Assembly: GCF_000159355.1 (NCBI RefSeq)
Contig: NZ_GG670120.1
Coordinates: 574,353 to 638,352 of the forward strand
Direction of reading: 5' to 3'
Length of the DNA stretch: 64,000 nucleotides
From: Lactobacillus johnsonii ATCC 33200
GTDB lineage: Bacteria > Bacillota > Bacilli > Lactobacillales > Lactobacillaceae
Positions 8,791-17,462 of this stretch are shown in pieces (position 1 is the stretch's first letter; the number at the start of each line of letters is the position of its first letter). The notes below the pieces were generated by a model. It was given only the letters and a program-made list of their open reading frames with translations. It ran no database searches and was not told the DNA's origin. The position numbers were made by a program, and so were the translations under genes.

Positions 8791-9672
8791 ATGGAATTAA
8801 GAGTTTTAAAATATTTTCTTGCGGTTTGTGAAGCAAAAAATATATCAAAGGCAGCTGAAGCTCTTCATATTAGTCAACCATCGCTTTCACGCCAATTGAA
8901 AAATTTAGAGGCTGAACTTGGCGTAACTTTGTTTTATCGTGGACATCAGGAAATTACTCTTACTCAAGAAGGATATTATCTTCAGGAACATGCAGAAGAA
9001 ATAATTTCTTTGACCAATAAAACACAACAAAATCTAAAACGCTCTCAAATTATATCTGGTGAATTATACATCGGAGCAGGCGAAAGTATTGCAATTAAAC
9101 GTGTAATGGATATTATACATCGAATTTTACAGAACTATCCTCAAGTAAAAATTCACTTCTTTAATGGAAATTCATCCATGATTGAAAGCAAGCTTGAGCG
9201 TGGAATATTAGACTTTGGAATTACAATGGGCCAATATGATACTACTCAAAATTTTAATAGTCTGACCCTTCCTGAAATTAATGAATATGGTGTGATTGTA
9301 AGTAAAAATCATCCATTAGCTGATCATTCCTATGTTACTGCCGAAGATTTACAAAATTATCCTATCATTATGTCGAAACATACGGCTGATTCTAATAACT
9401 TTAGAGATTGGTATACTGAGCCACAAAAGTTAAATATCGTGGCTACATTTAACTTACCTGATAATTTGCAGTATCTCGTAGACAAGGGACCTTATTGCCT
9501 ATTGATATATAAAGATTTGCTTCCTTTAGATAAGAGTAACTTATGCTTTTTACCACTTGAGCCTAAAATTATTGACCATAATCGTTTGATTTGGAGTTCA
9601 AGAAATCAACTATCAAATGTTGCAAGTCTATTTCTTAAACTGATTCGAGATTCTATAAAAAGTAAAAATTAA
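8791..9672 (+). CDS. LysR-family transcriptional regulator
   Basis: A 293-residue LysR-type regulator of normal length. The N-terminal winged HTH (NISKAAEALHISQPSLSRQL, about residues 17-36) is followed by LEAELGVTLFYRG and a linker helix. The effector-binding domain (about 90-290) contains LYIGAGESIAIKRVMDIIHR and the LDFGITMGQYD hinge. AAGGAAAG precedes ATG 8791. The gene stands alone between xerS and a convergent membrane-protein gene, so no target can be read from context. Unlike the LysR gene at 1.1 kb, it is intact. Confidence 0.9.
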   Translation: MELRVLKYFLAVCEAKNISKAAEALHISQPSLSRQLKNLEAELGVTLFYRGHQEITLTQEGYYLQEHAEEIISLTNKTQQNLKRSQIISGELYIGAGESIAIKRVMDIIHRILQNYPQVKIHFFNGNSSMIESKLERGILDFGITMGQYDTTQNFNSLTLPEINEYGVIVSKNHPLADHSYVTAEDLQNYPIIMSKHTADSNNFRDWYTEPQKLNIVATFNLPDNLQYLVDKGPYCLLIYKDLLPLDKSNLCFLPLEPKIIDHNRLIWSSRNQLSNVASLFLKLIRDSIKSKN

Positions 9673-9683
9673 TTTATACATAA

Positions 9684-9728
9684 AAAAAACGATTTGAAGA
9701 TCTAAAAAAGATTTTCAAATCGTTTTTT
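9684..9728. terminator. Bidirectional terminator between lysR and the convergent gene
   Basis: AAAAAACGATTTGAA pairs exactly with TTCAAATCGTTTTTT, with A and T runs on both sides, so it can serve both converging genes. Confidence 0.85.
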
Positions 9729-9730
9729 AA

Positions 9731-10843
9731 TTAACGACTTTGCTGACTAGCAGCAGATTGTTGGTTGTTTTGTGCCTGTCCTTGATTATTGTGGTTCGTA
9801 TCTGAGCTGTTGTTACTATTATTGGTTTGTGATTGTTGACTAGATTCTTTATTGTCAGAAGATTGCGTTGATGTACTACTTTGACTTTGAGAATGTTGAC
9901 TTTCGTCATTATGTTCTTCTGATTTGCTACTTTGTGATGAACTGGATTGTTGGCTACTGCTTGAAGAACTTTCACTTGATTGACTAGACTGAGTATTTGA
10001 ATTTCCAGAACCAATATCAATATCAAAACTATCATCGGCTTTTGGATGGTATACTCTATGACTCTTCTTTGTTGCTGTCTTAGCTCTCAATGCTTTTGGA
10101 GTACTTACCTTAATTGCATTGATTTCTGTATATGTCCCCTCTTGAGAAATGTCGTATCCAGCATAAGCAAAACGCAAGTAGAATGAAAAGCTCGTCAAGA
10201 CTAAGTGGCCGCCCTTTTCTTTTAAGGTATATTCAACCTTTAACTTTTTAAGGGCTCCCTCATTGTCTAATCCAGATGCATTACCTTTAAGCTTTTTAAT
10301 TAGCTTACTGTGGGTCTTATTCCAGAACTTTAGACTATTACCACTGTAGCTAACGCGATAGATAGAACCAGATTTCTTAAGTTTCATATCGCCTTTAATT
10401 GCTTTACTTCCGCTTAAAATAATTGCTGGGTCGAATTGGCTAACTACTTTATTAGGAGTCATAGTAGAAGAAGCTTTCCACTTTGGACTACCAGTATTAT
10501 CCCACATTTTTTGATATACTTTGTCTTCATTTAGCCACATAGATGTCTTATCAACTTTAGCTTGTGCCTTAAGTGGATCATTTTGATATTCCCCAGTCCA
10601 AGTTCTTGTAGCTTGAATTCCGGGTGAATTCTTTACATTAAATTTATAGCTTTTGAAATCGGTATTGAGTGCTTCTGCAATAATTTCTTTGTCACTACTA
10701 TTACTTGTAGCAGAATTAACAGCGGTAGGACTACTATTTTTAATAGCACTTGTGTTCATAGCTAATATAACTTGAAAAACGATTACCAGTCCTAGACCAA
10801 TACCAGCGACTAGCCCTACTATTTTTAAAAACTTATTTTTCAT
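9731..10843 (-). CDS. Membrane-anchored extracytoplasmic protein with Ser/Gln/Asn-rich tail
   Basis: I do not recognise the family. The 370-residue protein has an N-terminal positively charged stretch and one hydrophobic segment (LVAGIGLGLVIVFQVILAM, about residues 11-29) without a lipobox cysteine, so it is probably a signal anchor. Residues 45-265 form a soluble, mainly beta-like domain with several Trp and Tyr (ATRTWTGEYQND, SMWLNEDKVYQKMWDN) and repeated short strand pairs, reminiscent of LolA/LppX-like lipoprotein domains; that comparison is inference. From about 275 to the end the sequence is almost only Ser, Gln, Asn and His, like the tail of PBP1A at 29-31 kb. There is no LPXTG motif. 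Such tails are commonly found on lactobacillus cell-wall proteins. Confidence 0.75.
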   Translation of the reverse strand: MKNKFLKIVGLVAGIGLGLVIVFQVILAMNTSAIKNSSPTAVNSATSNSSDKEIIAEALNTDFKSYKFNVKNSPGIQATRTWTGEYQNDPLKAQAKVDKTSMWLNEDKVYQKMWDNTGSPKWKASSTMTPNKVVSQFDPAIILSGSKAIKGDMKLKKSGSIYRVSYSGNSLKFWNKTHSKLIKKLKGNASGLDNEGALKKLKVEYTLKEKGGHLVLTSFSFYLRFAYAGYDISQEGTYTEINAIKVSTPKALRAKTATKKSHRVYHPKADDSFDIDIGSGNSNTQSSQSSESSSSSSQQSSSSQSSKSEEHNDESQHSQSQSSTSTQSSDNKESSQQSQTNNSNNSSDTNHNNQGQAQNNQQSAASQQSR

Positions 10844-10883
10844 TTAATCACTCTCGTTTAAAGTTCATATAATTTACTTTATT

Positions 10884-10920
10884 AAAAAAATAGGAAAGCA
10901 ACTTTAGCTCTCCTATTTTT
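10884..10920 (-). terminator. Terminator of degV
   Basis: On the minus strand AAAAATAGGA pairs with TCCTATTTTT, with a partly paired AGC/GCT extension and a TTTTTTT tail, directly after the degV stop. Confidence 0.8.
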
Positions 10921-10927
10921 GATATGA

Positions 10928-11815
10928 TTATTTTTTACTAAAGTCCATTTTATCTATGTCTGCCATCCAAGTAATACCAAGAGATTTTTCTCCTAAATAG
11001 GTAGCAATTACGGAACTAAAATTGAACATTTTAATGGTCATATTAGGGAAAGCAGCTTGAAAATCATTTTTAACCTTAGTAGCCTGCTCTAAATCATTAG
11101 AATTATAAACTGCTAATGACAATTTATCCTTAATAGGCGAATTATTAATTCGCTCAATAGTGATATTTTCAGCCTTCTTAACAGCTCTTTTCATGGAACG
11201 AACTTTATCAAAACTTACGATTTGATAATCATCCTTTTTAAATGTTAAAAGTGGCTTAATTTGAAGCATGGTACCAATAAAAGCACTCGCATTACTCAAA
11301 CGGCCGCCGCGCACTAAGTTATTTAAATCATCTACAACGAAAAGAACATCAATTGTATCTCTAATTTCGTCTAACTTAGCTAGAATTTCTTTAGGTTCCC
11401 AACCATTTTTAATCATTTTAGCAGCTGCTAGCACTAGATTTCCCATTGAACGAACAGTCATTGCTGGATCATAAGGATAAAGATTAAATTCAGGATGATT
11501 ATGAGCTAAAGTAACTAAACTGTTATAAAAGCCAGAAATACCAGATGTTAAGGGAATAGCAATAATAGCTTCATAACCTTCATTTTTCAATTTTTGGCAT
11601 AATTCAAGCATAGTACCCGGACTAGGCTGCGAAGTCTTAGGAAAAGGTGCTCCATCGCGTTCTAGCTCAAAAAGCTTCTCTGCAGTAATATCTACCCCAT
11701 CCATGTATTGATTATCTCCAATAATAACCGGAATAGGTACTACTGTAATATCATTGGCCTTGGCTTCTTCTGGGCTTATATCACTAGTACTATCTGTAAT
11801 GAGTGCTATCTTCAC
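10928..11815 (-). CDS. DegV-family fatty-acid-binding protein
   Basis: DegV proteins bind a single fatty acid; family members of the FakB type present it to the kinase FakA for phosphorylation. The 295-residue protein has the family layout: N-terminal ALITDSTSDIS (about residues 4-14), TSQPSPGTMLELC (about 81-93), the ITLSSG-equivalent PLTSGISGFYNS (about 108-119), DLNNLVRGGRLSNASAFIGT (about 163-182) and a basic beta region near the end. The start is GTG 11815 with AAGGTAGG upstream. A divergent, broken paralogue lies at 22.07-22.98 kb. Which lipid it carries cannot be read from sequence. Confidence 0.9.
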   Translation of the reverse strand: MKIALITDSTSDISPEEAKANDITVVPIPVIIGDNQYMDGVDITAEKLFELERDGAPFPKTSQPSPGTMLELCQKLKNEGYEAIIAIPLTSGISGFYNSLVTLAHNHPEFNLYPYDPAMTVRSMGNLVLAAAKMIKNGWEPKEILAKLDEIRDTIDVLFVVDDLNNLVRGGRLSNASAFIGTMLQIKPLLTFKKDDYQIVSFDKVRSMKRAVKKAENITIERINNSPIKDKLSLAVYNSNDLEQATKVKNDFQAAFPNMTIKMFNFSSVIATYLGEKSLGITWMADIDKMDFSKK

Positions 11816-11844
11816 GTGTGAAAACCTACCTTAAAATTAAAATG

Positions 11845-11866
11845 GCAGCATTAAGTTGCATGCTGC
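11845..11866 (-). terminator. Inverted repeat between marR and degV, possible terminator
   Basis: GCAGCAT and ATGCTGC (7 bp) surround an 8-nt loop. On the minus strand the hairpin is followed by CATTTTAATTTT, so it may end the marR transcript, or it may be a structure in the degV leader. Confidence 0.4.
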
Positions 11867-11930
11867 AATACTACTTATCAAACTGAAATTATATCATAAA
11901 ATTCGACGTTTTTTAAACATAATCGATGAT

Positions 11931-12341
11931 TTATACTTCATCTGTTACAAGATTGTTAACAATAATTTGTAATTTACTATCAAAATCCTGTATTTTTTCT
12001 TCACTCCAACTAGAAAAAATTTGTGCTTCAATTTGAGAAAGAACTTTTTTTAATTCTTGGGCTTTAGCTAATCCCTCATTGTTTAAATTTAAAGATTTGC
12101 TAGAATCCTTCTTTGAACGTTCTACTTTAATTAAAGAAGCAGTTTTTTTCTGCTTGATTTGTCTACTTAGGGTCGAAAGAGATATACTTAATGCCTGTGC
12201 TAATTCTCCCATCGTCAAAGTTTCGTTCTGATGATGATCAAAGAATAGTAATAAGCGAGTTTGAGAGAGGTTTAATCCACACTTTTTATTAATCACTCGC
12301 TTAATATTCTCACTAACGCTATTAAATATTAAGACATTCAT
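11931..12341 (-). CDS. MarR-family transcriptional regulator
   Basis: A winged-HTH regulator of 136 residues if translation starts at ATG 12341. That start is preferred over GTG 12353 because AGGTGG sits 8 nt before it. The recognition helix region is TMGELAQALSISLSTLSRQIKQ (about residues 45-66), followed by the wing with KVERSKKDSSKSLNLNNEG. A long C-terminal helix contributes the dimer interface. Inverted TTTTCAC...GTGAAAA repeats about 70-115 bp upstream may be its operator, suggesting self-regulation. Its regulated genes are unknown; rqcH is divergent and degV lies downstream. Confidence 0.85.
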   Translation of the reverse strand: MNVLIFNSVSENIKRVINKKCGLNLSQTRLLLFFDHHQNETLTMGELAQALSISLSTLSRQIKQKKTASLIKVERSKKDSSKSLNLNNEGLAKAQELKKVLSQIEAQIFSSWSEEKIQDFDSKLQIIVNNLVTDEV

Positions 12342-12410
12342 TTTATTTACCACCTATACTTAATTGTCCCATTTTTTCTAATCAACAATAATTCTAAGAC
12401 ATAATTTAAT

Positions 12411-12458
12411 TTTTCACAAGATTCGTGAAAAAATTAACAATATTAGTGAAAAAATCAC
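12411..12458. promoter_or_regulatory. Candidate MarR operator dyads
   Basis: TTTTCAC (12411-12417) and GTGAAAA (12425-12431) form a perfect 7-bp inverted repeat with a 7-nt centre. GTGA-AAAAA-TCAC (12446-12458) repeats the same half-sites with reversed polarity. They lie in the divergent marR/rqcH intergenic region, as MarR operators often do. Confidence 0.4.
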
Positions 12459-12530
12459 ATGTTTATTTAACAAGGAAATTCAAGGGATTAAAGAGTATAA
12501 TTAAATATGCTGTTTTAAAGGAGGATATTT

Positions 12531-14222
12531 ATGGCTTTTGATGGTTTATTTATTCATAGTCTTCTGCAAGATCTCTCCCCTACTCTGGTTGGAGGAAAAC
12601 TTACTAAAATATACCAACCATTTGAACAAGATTTAGTTTTAAATTTTAGGAAAGATCGAAAGAATCAGCGGTTGCTGATTTCTGCTAATGCTCAAAATCC
12701 ACGCTTTTATATTACAAATGACACAATTGCAAATCCTGACGTTGCTCCTACTTTTGTCATGGTTTTGCGGAAATATTTAGAAGGATCAGTTCTTCAAAAA
12801 ATCGAACAAATCGGTGTTGAGAGAATAATTAACTTTCATTTTTCTAATCGAAATGAATTAGGAGATGAAATGCAGCTTATTTTATCAGTAGAATTGATGG
12901 GCCGACACAGTAATGTGATTTTATATAATGCGGATGATAATAAAATTATTGATTTGCTTAAAAGAATCAATCCTGATGAAAACCGCGCTCGCTTACTACT
13001 TCCACATGCCCCTTATGAACTCCCTCCTCTTCTTCCAGGAATCAATGGCTTCGATTTTTCTGCTGACAGCTTCAATGACTTAAAGGAAAAGTATCCTGAA
13101 CCAGCAGATTTTGTAAGACAATTTAATGGTTTAGACGGAGACGATAAAAAAGAATTTACTGGTTACTTAGAAGACGATTTTTCATATAGTTCTTTACAGA
13201 CATTTTTTAATCAATTTAATAGACCAAAAGGATATGTATTACAAACCATTAAGCATAAGGATCGTGTATATACTTACCTTCCCTATCATCTTGAATTAAA
13301 TTTGATTTATTCTAATGACGATGTCAATAAAACATTAGACGAGTTTTATCGTGATCAGGCTAATCGTGAATGGGTAAAGCAAAAATCTAAAAGAATTGAA
13401 AATATTGTTAATAATGAGCTTAAAAAACTTAAAAAGAAGATTATTAAGCTACGTAAGCAACTAGATCAAGCCGAGAATTCTGAAGAATATCGAATTAAGG
13501 GTGAATTGCTTAATGCTTATCTTCATGAAGTAAAGGCTGGGATGACAAGTATTGATCTACCAAATTATTATGAAAATAATAAGCCCTTAAAAATAAAACT
13601 TGATCCCGCACTTTCACCTGCTAGAAATGCACAAAAATACTTTACTCGTTATCAAAAATTACGTAATTCAATTAAACATATTAATGAACAAATTAAATTA
13701 GCAAATGAGAATTTAGATTACTTTGATTCTATCCAAACTGCAATTGATAACGCTGATCCACAAGATATTGATGCAATTAGCGATGAATTAATTAATCAAG
13801 GCTATCTAAAAGAACAAAATCATAATCATCGCCGTAAGAAAAAGATTAGCGAAAAAAATTTGAATACTTTTAAACTAAGTGATGGTAAAAAAGTATTAGT
13901 TGGTAAAAATAATTATCAAAATGATTGGCTAACTTTAAAAAAGGCAGACAAACGTGATTACTGGTTCCATGTCAAAAATATGCCTGGCTCTCATGTCATT
14001 TTGCAGGACAATGATCCAAGTGATGAAGATATCAAAGAAGCAGCTGAAATTGCTGCCTATTTCTCTAAAGGAAAGAATTCTAGTCACGTCCCAGTTGATT
14101 ATGTGCAAGTTAAAAGAATTAAAAAACCTAATGGTGCTAAGCCTGGTTTTGTCATTTATACTGGTCAGAATTCAATCGAAGTTACTCCCAATGAAAAAGA
14201 TATTTTAGAAAAAAGAATATAG
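12531..14222 (+). CDS. rqcH: RqcH/FbpA (NFACT family) ribosome quality-control factor
   Basis: RqcH binds stalled 50S subunits and recruits tRNA-Ala to add C-terminal alanine tails that mark incomplete proteins for degradation; older annotations call it fibronectin-binding protein. The 563 residues follow the NFACT order: NFACT-N (1-130), a second part with LMGRHSNVIL (about 125-134), helix-hairpin-helix, a long coiled coil rich in Lys/Glu (about 280-420) and NFACT-R with DYWFHVKNMPGSHVIL (about 485-500). The position matching the B. subtilis D97-R98 pair reads E97-R98, a conservative change at a residue needed for tailing. AAAGGAGG precedes ATG 12531. It lies close to the lspA-rluD-car genes, as in Bacillus. 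Confidence 0.93.
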   Translation: MAFDGLFIHSLLQDLSPTLVGGKLTKIYQPFEQDLVLNFRKDRKNQRLLISANAQNPRFYITNDTIANPDVAPTFVMVLRKYLEGSVLQKIEQIGVERIINFHFSNRNELGDEMQLILSVELMGRHSNVILYNADDNKIIDLLKRINPDENRARLLLPHAPYELPPLLPGINGFDFSADSFNDLKEKYPEPADFVRQFNGLDGDDKKEFTGYLEDDFSYSSLQTFFNQFNRPKGYVLQTIKHKDRVYTYLPYHLELNLIYSNDDVNKTLDEFYRDQANREWVKQKSKRIENIVNNELKKLKKKIIKLRKQLDQAENSEEYRIKGELLNAYLHEVKAGMTSIDLPNYYENNKPLKIKLDPALSPARNAQKYFTRYQKLRNSIKHINEQIKLANENLDYFDSIQTAIDNADPQDIDAISDELINQGYLKEQNHNHRRKKKISEKNLNTFKLSDGKKVLVGKNNYQNDWLTLKKADKRDYWFHVKNMPGSHVILQDNDPSDEDIKEAAEIAAYFSKGKNSSHVPVDYVQVKRIKKPNGAKPGFVIYTGQNSIEVTPNEKDILEKRI

Positions 14223-14223
14223 A

Positions 14224-14258
14224 AAAAAGCGTTCATATCAAAATGAGCGCTTTTTATA
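14224..14258. terminator. Terminator between rqcH and the carB-like gene
   Basis: AAAAAGCGTTCAT pairs with ATGAGCGCTTTTT (one G-U) and is flanked by A and T runs, so it can serve both converging genes. Confidence 0.8.
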
Positions 14259-14294
14259 TATTCTCTAAATTTACATAATAAATAATATTTAATT

Positions 14295-17200
14295 TTACAA
14301 AGGTTGAGTAGTCATTGCTAAAGTTTCAAGTACTATTAACACATCTTGCGCTGATTGTAAACTAGAAAAAACAGGAATATGTGTGCTTAAAGCTGCATCT
14401 TTAATCATAATTGCATCATGACTAGCAGAGTCGGATAAACTGGTTACATTGATTACTAGATTAATTCGGTGCTGCTTTATTTTTTCAAGTAAGCTATTAC
14501 TTCCCTCTTGAACTTTTTCAATAATTCCTGTTGTTATTCCCTCTTCAGCTAATACATTTGCAGTACCTTCAGTTGCTAACAGTTTAAAACCTAACTGATG
14601 GAAGCGGACAGCTATTTTAATTGCACTATGTTTTTCAGAATCTTTAACCGAAATAAAGACAGTACCATATGTTGAAATCATTAAATCACTGCCTTCATAT
14701 CCTTTAAACAATGCAGTTGGCAAATGCTTGGCTCGGCCCATCACACTACCAGAGGTCTTCATCTTAGAATCGAAGGTATTTTCACTACTATATGATAAAT
14801 AAGAAAAGACTGGCATTTTAACGTGAATCAAGTCGTTTGATGGCCAAATATCGCTTGGAAGATCTAATTCAGACAATGTACTTCCTAACAAAACTTTCAT
14901 TGTTATAGCTGTAATATCTTTTTTTAGTGCTTTAGTTAGAAAAGCTACATTGTGTCCAGAGTAACTTTTAATTTGTAATAAATAGATTTGATCATTAGCT
15001 AGTAAAAAGTGTAAGTTAACTGGTCCTCTTAAATTAAGTTTAGTGGCAATACTAATTGCACTATCACGTAATCTACGCTGATCATTAGTTGATAGATTTT
15101 GTGGACGATAGACAGCTATGGAGTCACTGGCATGTGAACCGGTTTGTTCAAAGTGTTCAATAATTCCGGGAATAGTAACATTTTTACCATCAGAAATAGC
15201 AGTCACTTCATACTTTTTGCCTTCAATAAACTTCGAAACATTCATATGCTCTAATGAATTTTCAGCAATATATCTTTGTAAAGCTGGTAAATCAAAGACA
15301 ACAGCAGATTTTTGCTTCTTACCGTTACTTGTACCACCAATTAAAGCTGGAAAGCCATTTCTTTTAACAAAAGCTAAAATGCTTTCTTCATTATCGCATT
15401 GAAGAGCTGGGACTGGATTAACGCCAGCCTGATATACTTCATCTGCATGATCTTCCCTTAGAATTTCCTTCAAATTAGGCTGACCTAAAATTGTTAGACC
15501 ATGTTCTAAGAGTGAACTGCGATACTCATTAATCTGTTTGCCAGAAAATTGCGTTACCACTTCTTTGATATTTTCTTTCCATGCAACTTCAAGAATATTT
15601 TCTAAAGTAATTGGTTCAAAGTAAATTCGATCGCATACATCATAAGCTGCACTCACACTTTCTGGATTATTACTAATAATCACCGGGCTAATTCCTTGCT
15701 CTTTTAAGGTCTTAGCAGCATGGTAGAGCATATAATCAAACTCACCAGTTAGAGATACTTGAAATGGTTTTAATCCTAAAAGAAGGCATTTTTTCGAATT
15801 AGATAGCGGTATTATTTCATCTTCAATTCCATAACTACTGTAAACAGCTTGAATATTAGGATGGATTAACCCAGCTGTTCCATCAATTTCAATATAGCTA
15901 GGCTTAATTGACCATTTTTTACATAAATCAGCAATTGATTTTTCATCTTGCTGCGTAATTTCAGCAATTAATCGATTAGAAAAACCATTTTTCTTTACTT
16001 TCAGCATTAAATCAGCCGTAAGTTCATCATTACGTAATTTCTTTAATAAAATCAAAATATGATTAAACTTCTGCAAAAATACTAAATGAATATGTAAAAG
16101 CTGGTGAAGAGTATGGTAATTAATTCCCTTTGCTATCGCGGCCAATAGTGTAATTAGGTGTATTTCATTAGGCTTTGCTAGATCTTGCAATAATTCTTTT
16201 TCGCTTTTTTTATATTCCTTTTTAAAGGTCTTAACATTATTAGAAAAACCAGTAGTTGACTGGAGAGCCTTTAAAAATGCACTTTCAAAGTTACGACCAA
16301 TTCCTAAAGCTTGGCCTCCGGAAGTGGTTTTATTATTAAGAGTGTAGTGATTATAACCAGCTTCTGTGAAAGACCAATAAGGTAATTTTACAAAGCAAGC
16401 ATCTTGAACAGGATCAACAGCGGCAGAAATTCCAGATTGTGGATCAGTGATTTCATTTAAATTATAGCCAAGTGCAATTTTGGCCGTTACATATCCAATA
16501 GAATATACGCCACTTCTATAAGAAAGCAAACTACTCTGAGTCAAACGTGGCTTAATACTTAATACTTTAAAATTAAAGTCTTCCCCACTTTGCTTAACAG
16601 CAAAATGAATACTTAAAGCTCCATGTAAATTAAGACAATTAGCAATCTTTCGACAGCAATTTCTTAAGCGTTGAATTTGATTATTATTTCTAGTTAAAAT
16701 CGGCGTTACTAATAAAGAATCTGAAGAGTTAATACCAACTGGTTCTAAACTACCAATATTTCCTACAAATACAAAATTTCCATTATTATCCCGAACAATA
16801 TCAAAAATTAATTCTTCCCAATTCGATAAATCTTCAGTTAAACGATAATCTTTCCAATTAAAATGATCATCGGCTTCTTCGTCTAAGAAGTATTGCTCTA
16901 ATTGAGTTAGATTTTCTAAAGAGATCATGCTATCGGGGCGATAATGCTGCTTTTTTGATAAAAGCAAAGGAAAATTAGCATGTTCAATTACCCGCCTTAA
17001 GTCCTCCTCTTTTTCTAATAGCCATTGATTGGCCACCGCAATCTTATTTGCTTTAAGAAAACTATAGAAATTATGAGGATCTGATAGACTCAATGCCAAG
17101 CTGTTAATAGTTAGTAACTCAATATTCATTTGAGTCAAGATGCCCGACTCTAATAATTCACTGGTGAGTTTTAAAGCTGGCTTACCCCCAAAAGCCGGAA

Positions 17201-17459
17201 TAATAGCATCCGGCTTCTCCATCCGAATAATTCGCTTCACAAAAGGCAACGTCATTGGTTCAAGATATACATTTACATTAGGATGCGGATCTGTTGTGAC
17301 TGTTGCAGGATTAGGATTAATCAATACAACTTGTACGTTACTTTCTTCAAAAGCCGTTAATGCTTGTTTAGCAAGAATATCAAGCTCTGATACTTCTCCA
17401 ACAATACTTGGCCCCGCTCCAATAACAAGAACTTTATTAATTTCATTATGTAAAGGCAT
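14295..17459 (-). CDS. Carbamoyl-phosphate synthase large-subunit homologue lacking catalytic residues
   Basis: A 1054-residue homologue of CarB, essentially full length and uninterrupted. The order is kept: N-terminal half (1-400), oligomerisation region (400-545), C-terminal half (546-925) and MGS-like domain (930-1054). Easily alignable parts include VLVIGAGPSIVGEVSELD, NPNPATVTTD, IIPAFGGKPALKL, VTIPGIIEHFEQTGSHASDS and TYGTVFISVKD. Active-site positions are lost in both halves. The ATP-loop region IVRPAYTLGGTGGG of CarB reads LLSKKQHYRPDSMI (166-179) and, in the second half, LIGGTSNGKKQKSA (706-719). The E-V-N-P-R metal site reads S-I-K-P-R (301-305) and Q-I-K-S-Y (829-833), and the Gln ligands read His285 and His817. 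ATG 17459 lies three bases after the carA-like stop with GATGGAG upstream. It is probably not a synthase; the role is unknown, and a regulatory or scaffold function is inference. Confidence 0.85.
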   Translation of the reverse strand: MPLHNEINKVLVIGAGPSIVGEVSELDILAKQALTAFEESNVQVVLINPNPATVTTDPHPNVNVYLEPMTLPFVKRIIRMEKPDAIIPAFGGKPALKLTSELLESGILTQMNIELLTINSLALSLSDPHNFYSFLKANKIAVANQWLLEKEEDLRRVIEHANFPLLLSKKQHYRPDSMISLENLTQLEQYFLDEEADDHFNWKDYRLTEDLSNWEELIFDIVRDNNGNFVFVGNIGSLEPVGINSSDSLLVTPILTRNNNQIQRLRNCCRKIANCLNLHGALSIHFAVKQSGEDFNFKVLSIKPRLTQSSLLSYRSGVYSIGYVTAKIALGYNLNEITDPQSGISAAVDPVQDACFVKLPYWSFTEAGYNHYTLNNKTTSGGQALGIGRNFESAFLKALQSTTGFSNNVKTFKKEYKKSEKELLQDLAKPNEIHLITLLAAIAKGINYHTLHQLLHIHLVFLQKFNHILILLKKLRNDELTADLMLKVKKNGFSNRLIAEITQQDEKSIADLCKKWSIKPSYIEIDGTAGLIHPNIQAVYSSYGIEDEIIPLSNSKKCLLLGLKPFQVSLTGEFDYMLYHAAKTLKEQGISPVIISNNPESVSAAYDVCDRIYFEPITLENILEVAWKENIKEVVTQFSGKQINEYRSSLLEHGLTILGQPNLKEILREDHADEVYQAGVNPVPALQCDNEESILAFVKRNGFPALIGGTSNGKKQKSAVVFDLPALQRYIAENSLEHMNVSKFIEGKKYEVTAISDGKNVTIPGIIEHFEQTGSHASDSIAVYRPQNLSTNDQRRLRDSAISIATKLNLRGPVNLHFLLANDQIYLLQIKSYSGHNVAFLTKALKKDITAITMKVLLGSTLSELDLPSDIWPSNDLIHVKMPVFSYLSYSSENTFDSKMKTSGSVMGRAKHLPTALFKGYEGSDLMISTYGTVFISVKDSEKHSAIKIAVRFHQLGFKLLATEGTANVLAEEGITTGIIEKVQEGSNSLLEKIKQHRINLVINVTSLSDSASHDAIMIKDAALSTHIPVFSSLQSAQDVLIVLETLAMTTQPL

Positions 17460-17462
17460 AGT

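Noticed and set aside
9731-10035. Alternative 102-codon minus-strand frame inside the Ser/Gln-rich tail
   Set aside because: It is a shifted reading of a low-complexity repeat that encodes the tail of the larger gene.
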